From: Rossellomorea vietnamensis
GTDB taxonomy: Bacteria > Bacillota > Bacilli > Bacillales > Bacillaceae_B
DNA: 64,000 bases
NCBI RefSeq assembly: GCF_025398035.1
Contig: NZ_CP104558.1
Coordinates: 2,956,501-3,020,500 of the forward strand
Reading direction: 5' to 3'
Part shown: positions 45,600 through 55,067 of the stretch, piece by piece
Layout of the letters: every line of letters starts with the position of its first letter
Position numbering within the stretch: position 1 is the stretch's first letter
Translations under genes and position numbers: made by a program
Notes under the pieces: model-generated
Told to the model about the DNA's origin: nothing
Databases searched by the model: none
Seen by the model: only the letters and a program-made list of their open reading frames with translations

Positions 45600-46676
45600 A
45601 TGAAAAAAACGGCATCATTACTCGTATTAATCGCACTACTTTTCAGTTTGGCGGCTTGTCAGCCAAAGGTATCACAGGAGGCGGAAGCAGACGGTGGGGA
45701 AGCGACTTCCGATCATCCGTTAGCCAATAAAAAAATCGCCCTTATTATGCAAATCAATCTCGGGACATTTTCCGCTCAATACATAGAAGGGGTCAAGGAA
45801 CAGGTGGAAAAGTTCGGGGGGAAGGTTCAAGTGTTCACTTCGGAAGGGGACCTGGCCAAAATGTCCTCTAACCTGGACGCGGCGATCAACCAGAAATTTG
45901 ATGGCATTCTGATCGACCATGGAACGAAAGAAGCACTGCAATCAGGGGTGGAAAAGGCGAAAGAACAAAATATTCCGGTTGTTGTATTCGATGCGGATGT
46001 GGCATCAAAAGGAGTGACGGTCCTCGAGCAGGGGGACAAACAAATGGCTGAACAAACCTTGACGAAGCTTTCAGCTGAGCTTGGCGGCAAGGGTGAAATC
46101 GTAAAGATTTGGGTCGCAGGCTTTGCGCCCATGGAAAGACGTCAGGCGGCATACGAAGAATTTTTAAAGGAAAATCCAGATATCAAAGAGGTCGCGGCAT
46201 TTGGAGCGGCGAGTCAGAATACAGCGCTGGATACACAGGCTCAGATGGAGGCCATCTTGAAACAATATCCAAACAAAGGGGACATCGATGCTGTCTGGGC
46301 AGCGTGGGATGAATTTGCGAAAGGTGCCGTCCGGGCAATCGAAGCGGCGGGGAGAGATGAAATCAAAGTATACGGAATCGACATGAGTGACGAGGATCTT
46401 CAGATCATTCAAAAAGACGGCAGCCCATGGGTGGCATCGGCAGCTGTAGATCCGAAAGATATCGGCAGGGTCCAGGTCCGCTTCCTTTATCAAAAGCTGA
46501 ACGGAAAAAAAACGCCTGAAAAGGTGAAATTGGATCCCGTGTTCATTGAAAAAACTGCTTTACCGAAAGAATCGATTACAACGGATCAATTGAACGAGCA
46601 TATTGAAGGATGGGGAGCGAGTGAGCAGGGGTATACAGATGAGCTGAAAGAGCTCGAATCTTCGTTCACAAACTAG
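45600..46676 (+). CDS. Ribose-type ABC transporter substrate-binding lipoprotein
   Basis: Periplasmic-binding-protein-like lipoprotein (358 aa; lipobox SLAAC near residue 20) of the ribose/AI-2 type (peripla_BP_4). Sugar-type motifs: KIALIMQINLGTFSAQYIEG, FDGILIDHGTKEALQSGVEK, NIPVVVFDADVASKG and DAVWAAWDEFAKGAVRAIEA. It should bind a pentose-like ligand. The SAM riboswitch suggests the ligand is a sulfur or SAM by-product such as methylthioribose, not free ribose. Ribosome site GGGAGGAG. Confidence 0.9.
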   Translation: MKKTASLLVLIALLFSLAACQPKVSQEAEADGGEATSDHPLANKKIALIMQINLGTFSAQYIEGVKEQVEKFGGKVQVFTSEGDLAKMSSNLDAAINQKFDGILIDHGTKEALQSGVEKAKEQNIPVVVFDADVASKGVTVLEQGDKQMAEQTLTKLSAELGGKGEIVKIWVAGFAPMERRQAAYEEFLKENPDIKEVAAFGAASQNTALDTQAQMEAILKQYPNKGDIDAVWAAWDEFAKGAVRAIEAAGRDEIKVYGIDMSDEDLQIIQKDGSPWVASAAVDPKDIGRVQVRFLYQKLNGKKTPEKVKLDPVFIEKTALPKESITTDQLNEHIEGWGASEQGYTDELKELESSFTN

Positions 46677-46692
46677 AAAGGAGTTGGGAGCG

Positions 46693-48228
46693 ATGGCGTC
46701 TCCACTATTGACTATGTCGGGTATCAACAAGAGCTTTTCGGGAGTGAAAGCCTTGAAAAATGCTAGATTCGATGTGCGGGAGGGAGAAGTTCATGCCCTG
46801 CTGGGAGCGAACGGGGCAGGGAAAAGCACCCTGATGAAAATTTTATCAGGAGCCTATGTCGGGGACAGCGGAGACATCATTCTTCTCTCTGAAAAAAGAG
46901 TCTATGAATCTCCGAAGGAAGCCAAGGAACACGGTATTCACTGTGTCTACCAGGAAGTGGATACCGCCATCGTTCCCGAACTCTCGGTGGCGGAAAATAT
47001 TTGCCTGGATCAATTCTCTCAAAAAGGTTCCCTCTTCATCACTCAAAAAAAGCTGAAAAAAGAAGCAGAGGCGGCAATGAGTAAAATCGGGGCTGAATCG
47101 ATCCCCCTGCATCAGCCCGCCGCTTCGTTAAGTCTGGCTGAAAAGCAGTTGGTCCTCATTGCCCGTAGCCTTCTCCACAAAGCAAAAGTCCTGATCCTGG
47201 ATGAACCGACGGCACCACTTAGTTCTTCAGAAACAGAAAGGTTATTCCAGGTGATAGACGATTTAAAAGAAGAGGGAGTGGGGATCATCTTCATCTCCCA
47301 CCGGCTGCCTGAAGTGTTTCAGATTTCCGACCGCATCACAGTGATGAGAGACGGTGAGACAGTCGGAACGTATGAAACACATCAAACGAGCTCACATGAA
47401 ATCATAGAGGCCATGCTGGGTGGGGCATTCCAGACAGATTTCCAGAAGGGCTCCCTTGTGGCAGGTGAAACACTGTATGAGGTAAAGGGGCTGGACGACG
47501 GTAGAAAAGTGAAAGATATTCACTTATCGGTCAAGGAAGGAGAAATAGTCGGGGTAGTGGGTCTTGTCGGCGCTGGAAAAACGGAGCTAGCCAAAGCTTT
47601 ATTCGGAACCTCACACCTTGAAGGAGGAGAGTTCTTCCTCAAAGGGAGAAAGCTCAAGATTCACTCTCCCAAGGAAGCGGTTCAAAATGGATTGGCACTC
47701 GTTCCCGAAGAGAGGCGGAAAGAGGGGCTGTTCATTCATGAATCGGTTCAGCACAATCTCAGCTTTCCTTCCTTGAAGAAAGTATCCAACGGGTTATGGA
47801 TCAATAAGAAGAAGGAACGAAAGCTTGCTCAGGAAAAAATCCGCTCCCTTGGAATCAAGACTGCCCACGAGGACGTTCAGGCGAACTTTTTAAGTGGGGG
47901 GAATCAGCAGAAGGTGTCCATCGGGAAGTGGCTGACGGATGAGGCTTCGGTCTTCTTATTTGATGAACCGACCAAAGGGGTGGATGTGGGAACGAAAAAG
48001 GAAATCTTCTCCCTCATTCAATCCCTCGCAGAAAAAAGGAGGGGGATTCTCTACTTTTCCTGTGAGTTACAAGAAATCCTGACGATCTCGGACCGGATTC
48101 TCGTCATGTATGATGGCCGGATCGTCAAAGAACTAACAAAAGAAGAAGCGACGCAGGAAACCATATTGTTTTATGCTTCAGGAGGGACGGATGTGCATGA
48201 AAGGCAAGATACTCGACTTACTATTTAA
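46693..48228 (+). CDS. Ribose-type ABC transporter ATP-binding protein
   Basis: Tandem-domain sugar importer ATPase (511 aa, RbsA/XylG type). First domain: LLGANGAGKSTLMKILSG, SLAEKQLVLIARSLL (degenerate signature), VLILDEPTAPLSS. Second domain: VGLVGAGKTELAKALFG (atypical Walker A), FLSGGNQQKVSIGKWL, VFLFDEPTKGVDVGTK. ATG at 46693 follows AAAGGAG by nine bases. It overlaps the permease gene at its end. Confidence 0.93.
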   Translation: MASPLLTMSGINKSFSGVKALKNARFDVREGEVHALLGANGAGKSTLMKILSGAYVGDSGDIILLSEKRVYESPKEAKEHGIHCVYQEVDTAIVPELSVAENICLDQFSQKGSLFITQKKLKKEAEAAMSKIGAESIPLHQPAASLSLAEKQLVLIARSLLHKAKVLILDEPTAPLSSSETERLFQVIDDLKEEGVGIIFISHRLPEVFQISDRITVMRDGETVGTYETHQTSSHEIIEAMLGGAFQTDFQKGSLVAGETLYEVKGLDDGRKVKDIHLSVKEGEIVGVVGLVGAGKTELAKALFGTSHLEGGEFFLKGRKLKIHSPKEAVQNGLALVPEERRKEGLFIHESVQHNLSFPSLKKVSNGLWINKKKERKLAQEKIRSLGIKTAHEDVQANFLSGGNQQKVSIGKWLTDEASVFLFDEPTKGVDVGTKKEIFSLIQSLAEKRRGILYFSCELQEILTISDRILVMYDGRIVKELTKEEATQETILFYASGGTDVHERQDTRLTI

Positions 48229-49183
48229 ATACGGTGCCATCGTGCTGATGGCGGTGATCCTTCTCTTTTTCAGTTTCTACAATCCCTTCTTCTGTACATA
48301 TGGAAATCTGTCAGATATCCTGCGGTCGATTTCCATCGTCACGCTGGTAGCCGTCGGGGTGACATTCACCCTCATTGTCGACGGCTTCGATTTGTCTGTC
48401 GGATCGACGGTTTCCTTATCCACGGTCGTGACGGCATCGTTGATGGTCTGGTATGAAGCCCCGCTGTGGATCGTCCTTCTCGCTCCATTACTGGTAGGGG
48501 CCGGGGTGGGGTTGTTCAACTCCTTACTGATCGTGAAATTCGGTATTCCCGACCTCCTCGCAACATTGGGGGCCATGTACATCATTTCAGGTGTTCACCG
48601 TACATATACAGAAGGTTATTCGATTTACAATCACATGCCCATGACCACAGGAGGCACGGCGCCAGGGGAATTCTCCGACACGTTCCTGTGGATCGGTCAG
48701 GGAAAATGGCTTGGCCTGCCGGTACCGGTATGGATCATGCTCGTACTGGTCGCGATTGTGTATGTGATCATGCACTTCACCACGTGGGGCCGCATCCTGT
48801 ATATGACGGGAGGAAATGAAGAAGCCTCACGCTTATCCGGGGTCCGCGTGAAGCGGGTGAAGCTGATTGCCTATGTTTTGTCAGGCATATTCGCATCGAT
48901 CGGCGGAATCCTGTTCACGGCCCGGGTCGGATCCGGCCAGATGGACGCCGGTGCCCCGCTGCTGATGGAAGCCGTCGCAGCCGTATTTGTCGGCTTTTCC
49001 GTCCTCGGTGCCGGAAAGCCCAACATACTCGGAACCTTCTTCGGGGCAGCCCTGATCGGGGTCCTGCTGAATGGATTGACCATGATGAACCTTCCATACT
49101 ATGCATTTGAAATCATCAAAGGGAGTGTACTGGTATTAGCGTTGGCCGTGACGTATATTCATGCGAAGAAGCGCAAGGCTTGA
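48191..49183 (+). CDS. Ribose-type ABC transporter permease
   Basis: RbsC-type membrane subunit (330 aa) with about eight to ten helices. Family blocks: VTFTLIVDGFDLSVGSTVSL, GIPDLLATLGAMYIISGV, YMTGGNEEASRLSGVRVKRV (ATPase-coupling EAA-like loop) and EAVAAVFVGFSVLGAGKPNI. ATG at 48191 follows AGGAGG; ATG at 48197 is possible. Starts 38 bases inside the ATPase gene, so expression is coupled. Confidence 0.92.
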   Translation: MCMKGKILDLLFKYGAIVLMAVILLFFSFYNPFFCTYGNLSDILRSISIVTLVAVGVTFTLIVDGFDLSVGSTVSLSTVVTASLMVWYEAPLWIVLLAPLLVGAGVGLFNSLLIVKFGIPDLLATLGAMYIISGVHRTYTEGYSIYNHMPMTTGGTAPGEFSDTFLWIGQGKWLGLPVPVWIMLVLVAIVYVIMHFTTWGRILYMTGGNEEASRLSGVRVKRVKLIAYVLSGIFASIGGILFTARVGSGQMDAGAPLLMEAVAAVFVGFSVLGAGKPNILGTFFGAALIGVLLNGLTMMNLPYYAFEIIKGSVLVLALAVTYIHAKKRKA

Positions 49184-49184
49184 A

Positions 49185-49216
49185 AAAAGAGAGGCATCCC
49201 GGTCGGATGCCTCTCG
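49185..49216 (-). terminator. Terminator between permease gene and ywjG
   Basis: GAGAGGCATCC, five-base loop, GGATGCCTCTC. The T run (six) is on the minus strand, so it mainly ends ywjG. Confidence 0.8.
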
Positions 49217-49230
49217 ATTACTTTCAGGAA

Positions 49231-49755
49231 TTAGTCCTCATACTCCTCCAACATCTCACGGATCACAAACCCCAATGCGAAATAGAGATAAAGGGCAGCC
49301 ATGCTTGACGGGAAGCTCACGCGCTCACCGATTTCATCGCCGGGGAGCATCCCTTTGATCACTTTTGTATCCAGGTGAATGTCGGCAAGGTCCATAAGAC
49401 TTTCTTCCCCTTCCACCATGCCGGACACCGCTACAAATGGCACACCGTCAGCAGAAAGTTTCTTTGCGAAGGCAACGGCCTCTTCATCAGTCGAATAGCG
49501 GGTGACGATCAGCACACGATCCGCTTCCGTCAGTTCAATGGAAGAATCATATCGTTTGGCAGAAGGAAGCGGCTCGGCACCGAACAGAGCTTCTGCTGTG
49601 ACGGCTTCCATTTCACGGTATGCCTTTATGTAGATGCTTCCTTGTCCGATGGCGGCCTGGGCAAGGAGGCGTGCGCCGTCCTCGATTTCGAATTCTTGTT
49701 TATCATAAATCCGTTTGAACAGTCCCGTTAACTGTGTGGTGAACATTTTGATCAT
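49231..49755 (-). CDS. ywjG: YwjG family protein (DUF2529)
   Basis: A 174-residue SIS-fold-like protein, found between pyrG and spo0F in Bacilli. Motifs: MFTTQLTGLFKRIYD, DRVLIVTRYSTDEEAVAFAK, GVPFVAVSGM and FPSSMAALYLYFALGFVI. No enzyme activity known. ATG at 49755 has AAGGAG ten bases upstream. It is convergent with the inserted transporter and divergent from spo0F. Confidence 0.9.
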   Translation of the reverse strand: MIKMFTTQLTGLFKRIYDKQEFEIEDGARLLAQAAIGQGSIYIKAYREMEAVTAEALFGAEPLPSAKRYDSSIELTEADRVLIVTRYSTDEEAVAFAKKLSADGVPFVAVSGMVEGEESLMDLADIHLDTKVIKGMLPGDEIGERVSFPSSMAALYLYFALGFVIREMLEEYED

Positions 49756-49850
49756 TAAATTCAATCTCCTTCCATATTCATCTTCGACATTTTTCATCAT
49801 AACCCTTATTATAAAGGGGAAAAAGGTCTCTAGCAAAATCTTGAGAACAA

Positions 49851-49878
49851 GCAGGATTTTTTTACAGAAAAAGAGAAT
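49851..49878 (+). promoter_or_regulatory. SigH promoter of spo0F
   Basis: GCAGGATTT, 12-base spacer, AGAGAAT: full match to RNAGGAWWW-N11/12-RNNGAAT. Confidence 0.75.
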
Positions 49879-49948
49879 AAGTAATAAATATACAATTATT
49901 TACCGTCGGAATACATAATTCACTAAAATGTAAAGGGGATTGGGGTAT

Positions 49949-50311
49949 ATGAATGAGAAGATTCTGATTGTGGACGATCAATTTGGTATTAGGATTCTAT
50001 TAAATGAAGTGTTGCAAAAGGAAGGCTACCAAACATTTCAAGCTGCGAACGGCATCCAGGCTCTTGAAATAGTAGATAAGCATTCCCCTGATCTGGTTTT
50101 GCTCGATATGAAAATTCCTGGAATGGATGGAATTGAAATCCTGAAGCGGATGAAGCAGAAAGATGCGGATATCCGCGTCATTATCATGACTGCATACGGA
50201 GAACTCGACATGATTCAGGAGGCAAAGGACTTGGGAGCGCTTACCCATTTTGCGAAGCCGTTTGATATTGATGATATCAGACAGGCCGTCAGACAGTATA
50301 TTCCAGTATAA
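49949..50311 (+). CDS. spo0F: Sporulation phosphorelay response regulator Spo0F
   Basis: Single receiver domain (120 aa) that passes phosphate from sensor kinases to Spo0B. Acidic pocket DDQ (residues 10-12), phosphorylated Asp54 in [13 protein letters not shown], Thr82 in IIMTAYGE and Lys104 in [12 protein letters not shown]. Sequence differs only mildly from B. subtilis. ATG at 49949; AAAGGGG is the ribosome site. Confidence 0.97.
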   Translation: MNEKILIVDDQFGIRILLNEVLQKEGYQTFQAANGIQALEIVDKHSPDLVLLDMKIPGMDGIEILKRMKQKDADIRVIIMTAYGELDMIQEAKDLGALTHFAKPFDIDDIRQAVRQYIPV

Positions 50312-50365
50312 GGAAGTTATTTGAATAGTGAAAATAGTAGTATTTTTAACATTTCGCCTCTGCAG

Positions 50366-50395
50366 TTGGTAAAATTAATTCTGTTTTGGTATGAT
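50366..50395 (+). promoter_or_regulatory. Likely SigA promoter of fbaA
   Basis: TTGGTA, 18-base spacer, TATGAT. Confidence 0.5.
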
Positions 50396-50491
50396 ACAAG
50401 TGAATTTGTTAACTATGTCACAAGGTGTTATACATAACACCGCCATTTATACCAAAATGGTCGACTGACTGAATACAAGGAGGAAATAACT

Positions 50492-51349
50492 ATGCCTTTA
50501 GTTTCAATGAAAGACATGCTTATCCAAGCAAAAGAAAAAAGCTACGCAGTAGGTCAATTCAACCTGAATAACCTTGAGTTCACTCAAGCGATCCTGCAAG
50601 CGGCTGAAGAAGAAAAATCACCTGTCATCCTTGGTGTATCTGAAGGTGCTGCCCGTTACATGAGCGGCTTCAAAACAGTTGTGAAAATGGTTGAAGGTCT
50701 TATGGAAGACCTGAACATCACCGTTCCTGTTGCGATTCACTTAGATCACGGTTCAAGCTTTGAAAAATGTAAAGAAGCGATCGATGCAGGATTCACTTCT
50801 GTTATGATCGATGCTTCTCACGGTCCTTTCGAGGAGAACATTGAAACGACTTCTAAAGTGGTTGAATATGCTCACTCTAAAGGTGTTTCTGTTGAAGCCG
50901 AGCTTGGAACTGTCGGTGGACAGGAAGATGACGTAGTAGCAGACGGCGTTATTTATGCAGATCCTAAAGAGTGCCAAGAGATGGTTGAACGTACGGGTAT
51001 CGATACTCTTGCACCTGCTCTTGGTTCTGTTCACGGTCCTTACAAAGGTGAACCAAACCTAGGATTCAAAGAAATGGAAGAAATCGGTGCAGCGACTGGA
51101 GTACCTCTAGTCCTTCACGGTGGTACTGGAATCCCTACAAAAGATATCCAAAAAGCGATTTCTTTCGGAACAGCTAAAATCAACGTAAACACTGAAAACC
51201 AAATTGCTTCTGCCAAAGCGGTACGTGAAGTACTTGCAGCAGATACAGAAGTATATGATCCACGTAAATACATGGGACCTGCACGCGAAGCGATCAAAGC
51301 AACAGTCGCTGGCAAAATGCGCGAATTCGGTTCTTCTAACCAGGCGTAA
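50492..51349 (+). CDS. fbaA: Fructose-1,6-bisphosphate aldolase, class II
   Basis: Zinc aldolase (285 aa) of glycolysis and gluconeogenesis. N-terminal [20 protein letters not shown], zinc/catalytic block [20 protein letters not shown] (about 77-97), [27 protein letters not shown] and [14 protein letters not shown]. Ribosome site AAGGAGG. Codon use is highly biased (fewest rare codons in the window), as for an abundant enzyme. Confidence 0.97.
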   Translation: MPLVSMKDMLIQAKEKSYAVGQFNLNNLEFTQAILQAAEEEKSPVILGVSEGAARYMSGFKTVVKMVEGLMEDLNITVPVAIHLDHGSSFEKCKEAIDAGFTSVMIDASHGPFEENIETTSKVVEYAHSKGVSVEAELGTVGGQEDDVVADGVIYADPKECQEMVERTGIDTLAPALGSVHGPYKGEPNLGFKEMEEIGAATGVPLVLHGGTGIPTKDIQKAISFGTAKINVNTENQIASAKAVREVLAADTEVYDPRKYMGPAREAIKATVAGKMREFGSSNQA

Positions 51350-51368
51350 TAGTAGACAGGTAATGTTT

Positions 51369-51402
51369 GGAAAGTCCTTGCGTGTAGGTTAGGGGCTTTC
51401 CT
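51369..51402 (+). terminator. Terminator of fbaA
   Basis: GGAAAGTCC pairs with GGGGCTTTCC, with a weak T run. Next to it, GGGACTG...CAGTCCC (51434-51480) is another hairpin containing GGCACC. Confidence 0.55.
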
Positions 51403-51529
51403 TATGTGGTAGAAAAAGAATGAAGCTGTAGGATGGGACTGGCACCGGGAGAGGTTTATACCTTTTGGGTCAGTCCCTTCCGTTCATTAAAAGATGATTG
51501 AAAATTTTGTCGAAAATGGGGTAGAGGAA

Positions 51530-52171
51530 ATGAAATTTTTCATAGACACAGCAAACATGAGTGAAATCAAGGAAGCATTTAACTGGGGTATCATTTCAGG
51601 AGTGACGACGAATCCGTCCCTTGTAGCAAAAGAAAAGGGCGTAACATTCGAGGACCGATTAAAAGAAATCACGGATCTTGTCCCTGGTTCTGTAAGCGCT
51701 GAAGTCATCGCGTTGGATGCTGAAGGCATGATCAAAGAGGGCCGGGAGCTTGCGAAGATCGCTCCGAATATTACGGTGAAGCTTCCAATGACGCCGGACG
51801 GTCTGACGGCTGCATCCACTTTTGCTAAAGAAGGGATCAAGACAAATGTCACGCTGATTTTCAGTGCGAATCAGGCGCTTTTAGCGGCTCGTGCTGGAGC
51901 GACGTATGTTTCGCCTTTTTTAGGAAGATTGGATGATATCGGTCATGACGGCCTGGAACTGGTTTCCCAGATTGCCGAGATCTTTGCGATTCACGGCCTG
52001 GAAACGGAAATCATCGCGGCTTCCACCCGTCATCCGCAGCATATTACGGAAGCGGCGCTCCGAGGGGCACATATCGCAACCGTTCCTCTTAAAGTGTTGA
52101 AGCAACTATTCCAGCATCCCCTGACGGATAAAGGAATCGATGCCTTCTTGAAAGACTGGAACAATCGCTGA
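51530..52171 (+). CDS. tal: Transaldolase (short, TalC/FSA type)
   Basis: A 213-residue TIM-barrel transaldolase of the small subfamily, B. subtilis YwjH type. [32 protein letters not shown], Schiff-base Lys in [12 protein letters not shown] (about 83) and [12 protein letters not shown]. Transfers dihydroxyacetone units in the pentose phosphate pathway; related enzymes act as fructose-6-phosphate aldolase. ATG at 51530; ribosome site GTAGAGG is close. Confidence 0.93.
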   Translation: MKFFIDTANMSEIKEAFNWGIISGVTTNPSLVAKEKGVTFEDRLKEITDLVPGSVSAEVIALDAEGMIKEGRELAKIAPNITVKLPMTPDGLTAASTFAKEGIKTNVTLIFSANQALLAARAGATYVSPFLGRLDDIGHDGLELVSQIAEIFAIHGLETEIIAASTRHPQHITEAALRGAHIATVPLKVLKQLFQHPLTDKGIDAFLKDWNNR

Positions 52172-52349
52172 TTTTAGGTCAATCGGTCCAAAGGAAAAAA
52201 ATCCGATTATCCTATACATGTTTTGACGAATTATGTATACACTAGTAGACAATACTTCTTAGAACGTCTTCTATTGGAAAAATAATCCTTTTTGTTTTAG
52301 GTATAGGGAAGCATGCCCTAAATCGATGAACAGTGGAAGGGAGTTTAAT

Positions 52350-53633
52350 ATGGAAAAGCTAAAAATTGCAGGAGGTTATCCCCTTGAAGGTACCATTAAA
52401 GTCAGTGGGGCCAAAAATAGTGCGGTAGCCTTGATCCCGGCAACCATTCTTGCTGATTCTCCGGTCACAATCGAAGGGTTACCAGATATCTCTGATGTAA
52501 GAACGCTGAAAGATCTCTTAGAAGAAATCGGCGGTACCGTCTCATTGGAAGATGGGGATATGAGAGTAGATCCAAGTCAAATGGTGTCCATGCCTTTACC
52601 AAGCGGAAAGGTGAAAAAGCTTCGTGCTTCCTATTATCTAATGGGTGCGATGCTCGGACGCTTCAAAAAAGCGGTCATCGGATTACCGGGTGGATGCCAC
52701 CTCGGGCCGCGTCCGATCGATCAACATATTAAAGGGTTCGAAGCACTTGGAGCGGAAGTCACCAACGAACAGGGTGCGATCTATCTCCGTGCCGATGAAC
52801 TAAAGGGTGCCCGCATCTACCTGGATGTCGTGAGCGTCGGTGCAACGATCAACATCATGCTTGCAGCCGTTCGCGCGAAAGGCAGAACGATCATTGAAAA
52901 TGCGGCAAAAGAACCTGAAATCATTGACGTTGCGACATTGCTGAGCAATATGGGTGCGAAGATCAAAGGAGCAGGAACAGACGTGATCCGCATCGATGGA
53001 GTGGACGAGCTTCACGGCTGCCGTCACACCATCATCCCTGACCGTATCGAAGCGGGGACATTCATGATCCTTGCCGCTGCAGTCGGTAAAGGGGTACTCG
53101 TCGACAATGTCATCCCGTTACATATGGAATCGGTCATCGCCAAGCTCCGTGAAATGGGAGTGCCCGTCGAAACGAATGACGATCAGATCTTCATCGGAAG
53201 AGCAGACAAGCTCAAATCCGTCGATGTGAAAACATTGGTTTACCCAGGATTCCCAACGGATCTTCAGCAGCCATTCACCACGCTGCTGAATCGTGCAGAA
53301 GGCTCTGCCGTCGTAACGGATACGATCTACTCAGCCCGCTTCAAGCATATCGATGAGCTGAGAAGAATGAATGCCACAATCAAAGTGGAAGGTCGTTCCG
53401 CCATCGTCAACGGTCCCGTCCAACTGCAGGGAGCCAAAGTGAAGGCAAGCGACCTCCGGGCAGGAGCCGCCCTCGTCATCGCAGGCTTAATGGCAGAAGG
53501 CATCACCGAAGTCACCGGCCTCGAACACATCGACCGCGGCTACAGCGACCTCGTCGCCAAACTCGAAGGCCTCGGTGCCACCATCTGGCGTGAGAAGATG
53601 TCCGTTGAGGAAATGGAGCAGATGAAGTCGTAG
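52350..53633 (+). CDS. murA2: UDP-GlcNAc 1-carboxyvinyltransferase (second copy)
   Basis: Enolpyruvyl transferase (427 aa) of the first committed step of peptidoglycan synthesis. [19 protein letters not shown] at the N-terminus; PEP-binding catalytic Cys in [20 protein letters not shown] (about 115-118). Located between tal and glpX as for B. subtilis murAB (murZ), the accessory copy, rather than murAA. ATG at 52350. Confidence 0.95.
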   Translation: MEKLKIAGGYPLEGTIKVSGAKNSAVALIPATILADSPVTIEGLPDISDVRTLKDLLEEIGGTVSLEDGDMRVDPSQMVSMPLPSGKVKKLRASYYLMGAMLGRFKKAVIGLPGGCHLGPRPIDQHIKGFEALGAEVTNEQGAIYLRADELKGARIYLDVVSVGATINIMLAAVRAKGRTIIENAAKEPEIIDVATLLSNMGAKIKGAGTDVIRIDGVDELHGCRHTIIPDRIEAGTFMILAAAVGKGVLVDNVIPLHMESVIAKLREMGVPVETNDDQIFIGRADKLKSVDVKTLVYPGFPTDLQQPFTTLLNRAEGSAVVTDTIYSARFKHIDELRRMNATIKVEGRSAIVNGPVQLQGAKVKASDLRAGAALVIAGLMAEGITEVTGLEHIDRGYSDLVAKLEGLGATIWREKMSVEEMEQMKS

Positions 53634-53787
53634 TTTCCGTAAAAGTTTTGCCTGTTCGGCCCATTATGTCCTACTTTTTTCGAAAAATAGTCTCTCAAAC
53701 AGGTTTAATGTGTTACAATAAATCTGTCAATATGTTATACAATTTAAGAATATTGTAAAACAAAAGGGATTACGGGAGGCTATATAC

Positions 53788-54750
53788 ATGGAAAGAAGTT
53801 TATCAATGGAGCTAGTTCGAGTAACAGAGGGGGCTGCCCTTGCATCGGCACGCTGGATGGGTCGCGGAAAGAAGGATGAAGCGGACGACGCTGCAACTTC
53901 TGCCATGCGCGATGTATTCGATACCGTACCGATGAAAGGAACGGTCGTCATCGGTGAAGGGGAAATGGATGAAGCTCCAATGCTTTATATTGGTGAAAAA
54001 TTAGGGACAGGCTACGGTCCGCGCGTCGATGTAGCCGTCGATCCGCTGGAAGGAACGAATATCGTTGCTTCCGGAGGCTGGAATGCACTGGCGGTACTCG
54101 CGGTGGCAGACCATGGAAACCTACTGAATGCACCAGATATGTATATGGATAAAATCGCAGTCGGACCGGAAGCGGTCGGGGAAATCGACATCAACGCTTC
54201 TGTCATCGATAACCTGAAAGCCGTTGCGAAAGCAAAGAATAAGGATATAGAAGACGTGGTGGCGACAGTCTTGAATCGCCCGCGTCATGAACATATCATC
54301 CAGCAGTTGAGAGAAGCGGGAGCCCGCATCAAGCTGATCAATGATGGAGACGTGGCAGGCGCCATGAACACGGCATTCGATCATACGGGTGTCGATATCC
54401 TGTTCGGATCCGGCGGTGCTCCAGAGGGAGTTCTTGCGGCCGTTGCGTTGAAATGCCTTGGAGGAGAAATCCAAGGAAAGCTTCTTCCACAAAACGATGC
54501 GGAACTTCAGCGCTGTATCAGCATGGGGCTGGATGTGGACAAGATCCTTCGAATGGAAGACCTCGTATGCGGTGACGATGCCATCTTTGCAGCAACAGGT
54601 GTAACAGACGGGGAACTGCTAAGAGGTGTTCAGCTCAAAGGCACATACGGCCTGACTCATTCAGTCGTCATGCGTGCAAAGTCCGGTACCGTCCGATTCA
54701 TCGACGGACGCCACAGTCTTCAGAAAAAGCCGAACCTGGTCATGAGATAA
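53788..54750 (+). CDS. glpX: Fructose-1,6-bisphosphatase, class II (GlpX)
   Basis: Gluconeogenic phosphatase (320 aa). Metal-binding [15 protein letters not shown] (about 53-67) and [20 protein letters not shown] (about 78-97); substrate block [20 protein letters not shown]. Ribosome site GGGAGG. Together with fbaA, tal it makes a gluconeogenesis/pentose string. Confidence 0.96.
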   Translation: MERSLSMELVRVTEGAALASARWMGRGKKDEADDAATSAMRDVFDTVPMKGTVVIGEGEMDEAPMLYIGEKLGTGYGPRVDVAVDPLEGTNIVASGGWNALAVLAVADHGNLLNAPDMYMDKIAVGPEAVGEIDINASVIDNLKAVAKAKNKDIEDVVATVLNRPRHEHIIQQLREAGARIKLINDGDVAGAMNTAFDHTGVDILFGSGGAPEGVLAAVALKCLGGEIQGKLLPQNDAELQRCISMGLDVDKILRMEDLVCGDDAIFAATGVTDGELLRGVQLKGTYGLTHSVVMRAKSGTVRFIDGRHSLQKKPNLVMR

Positions 54751-54791
54751 TAGAAACAAGCCATACAGAGAGAGAAACCAACTCCTCTTAA

Positions 54792-54837
54792 ATAAGAGTA
54801 ACGGATGGGCAGAACACATGCCCATCCACACTCTTAT
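54792..54837 (+). terminator. Long hairpin between glpX and rho
   Basis: ATAAGAGT ... ACTCTTAT outer arms with GATGGGCA/TGCCCATC inner arms; T-rich tract (CTTTTTTTCTTC) 8 bases later. Likely glpX terminator. Confidence 0.7.
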
Positions 54838-54912
54838 CACTCACTTTTTTTCTTCTTAGCTGAAAAAATGCTGCCTATCTGCCAAATCTACCTTCCTTTT
54901 TTTACCCAGTCA

Positions 54913-54942
54913 TTGATTCTTAATGAAAAGTATGGTTACAAT
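54913..54942 (+). promoter_or_regulatory. Likely rho promoter with U/C-rich leader
   Basis: TTGATT, 18-base spacer, TACAAT. The following leader (about 54950-55067) is U/C-rich and poor in G, a plausible rut site for autoregulation. Confidence 0.5.
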
Positions 54943-55067
54943 AGATAAGGTTTTTATCTTCAGCGTTTTTTCTTTATATATGCTTCAACTATTTCTTCAT
55001 TTTTAAGAAAATCTATCCTTCTTTTTTTATTTTTAGGTAGGACAAATTAATAAAGCGTGGTGTCATA

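Noticed and set aside
48182-48191. GAGGGACGGA as another dispersed-repeat copy
   Set aside because: Only 10 of 13 bases match and it coincides with the permease ribosome site.
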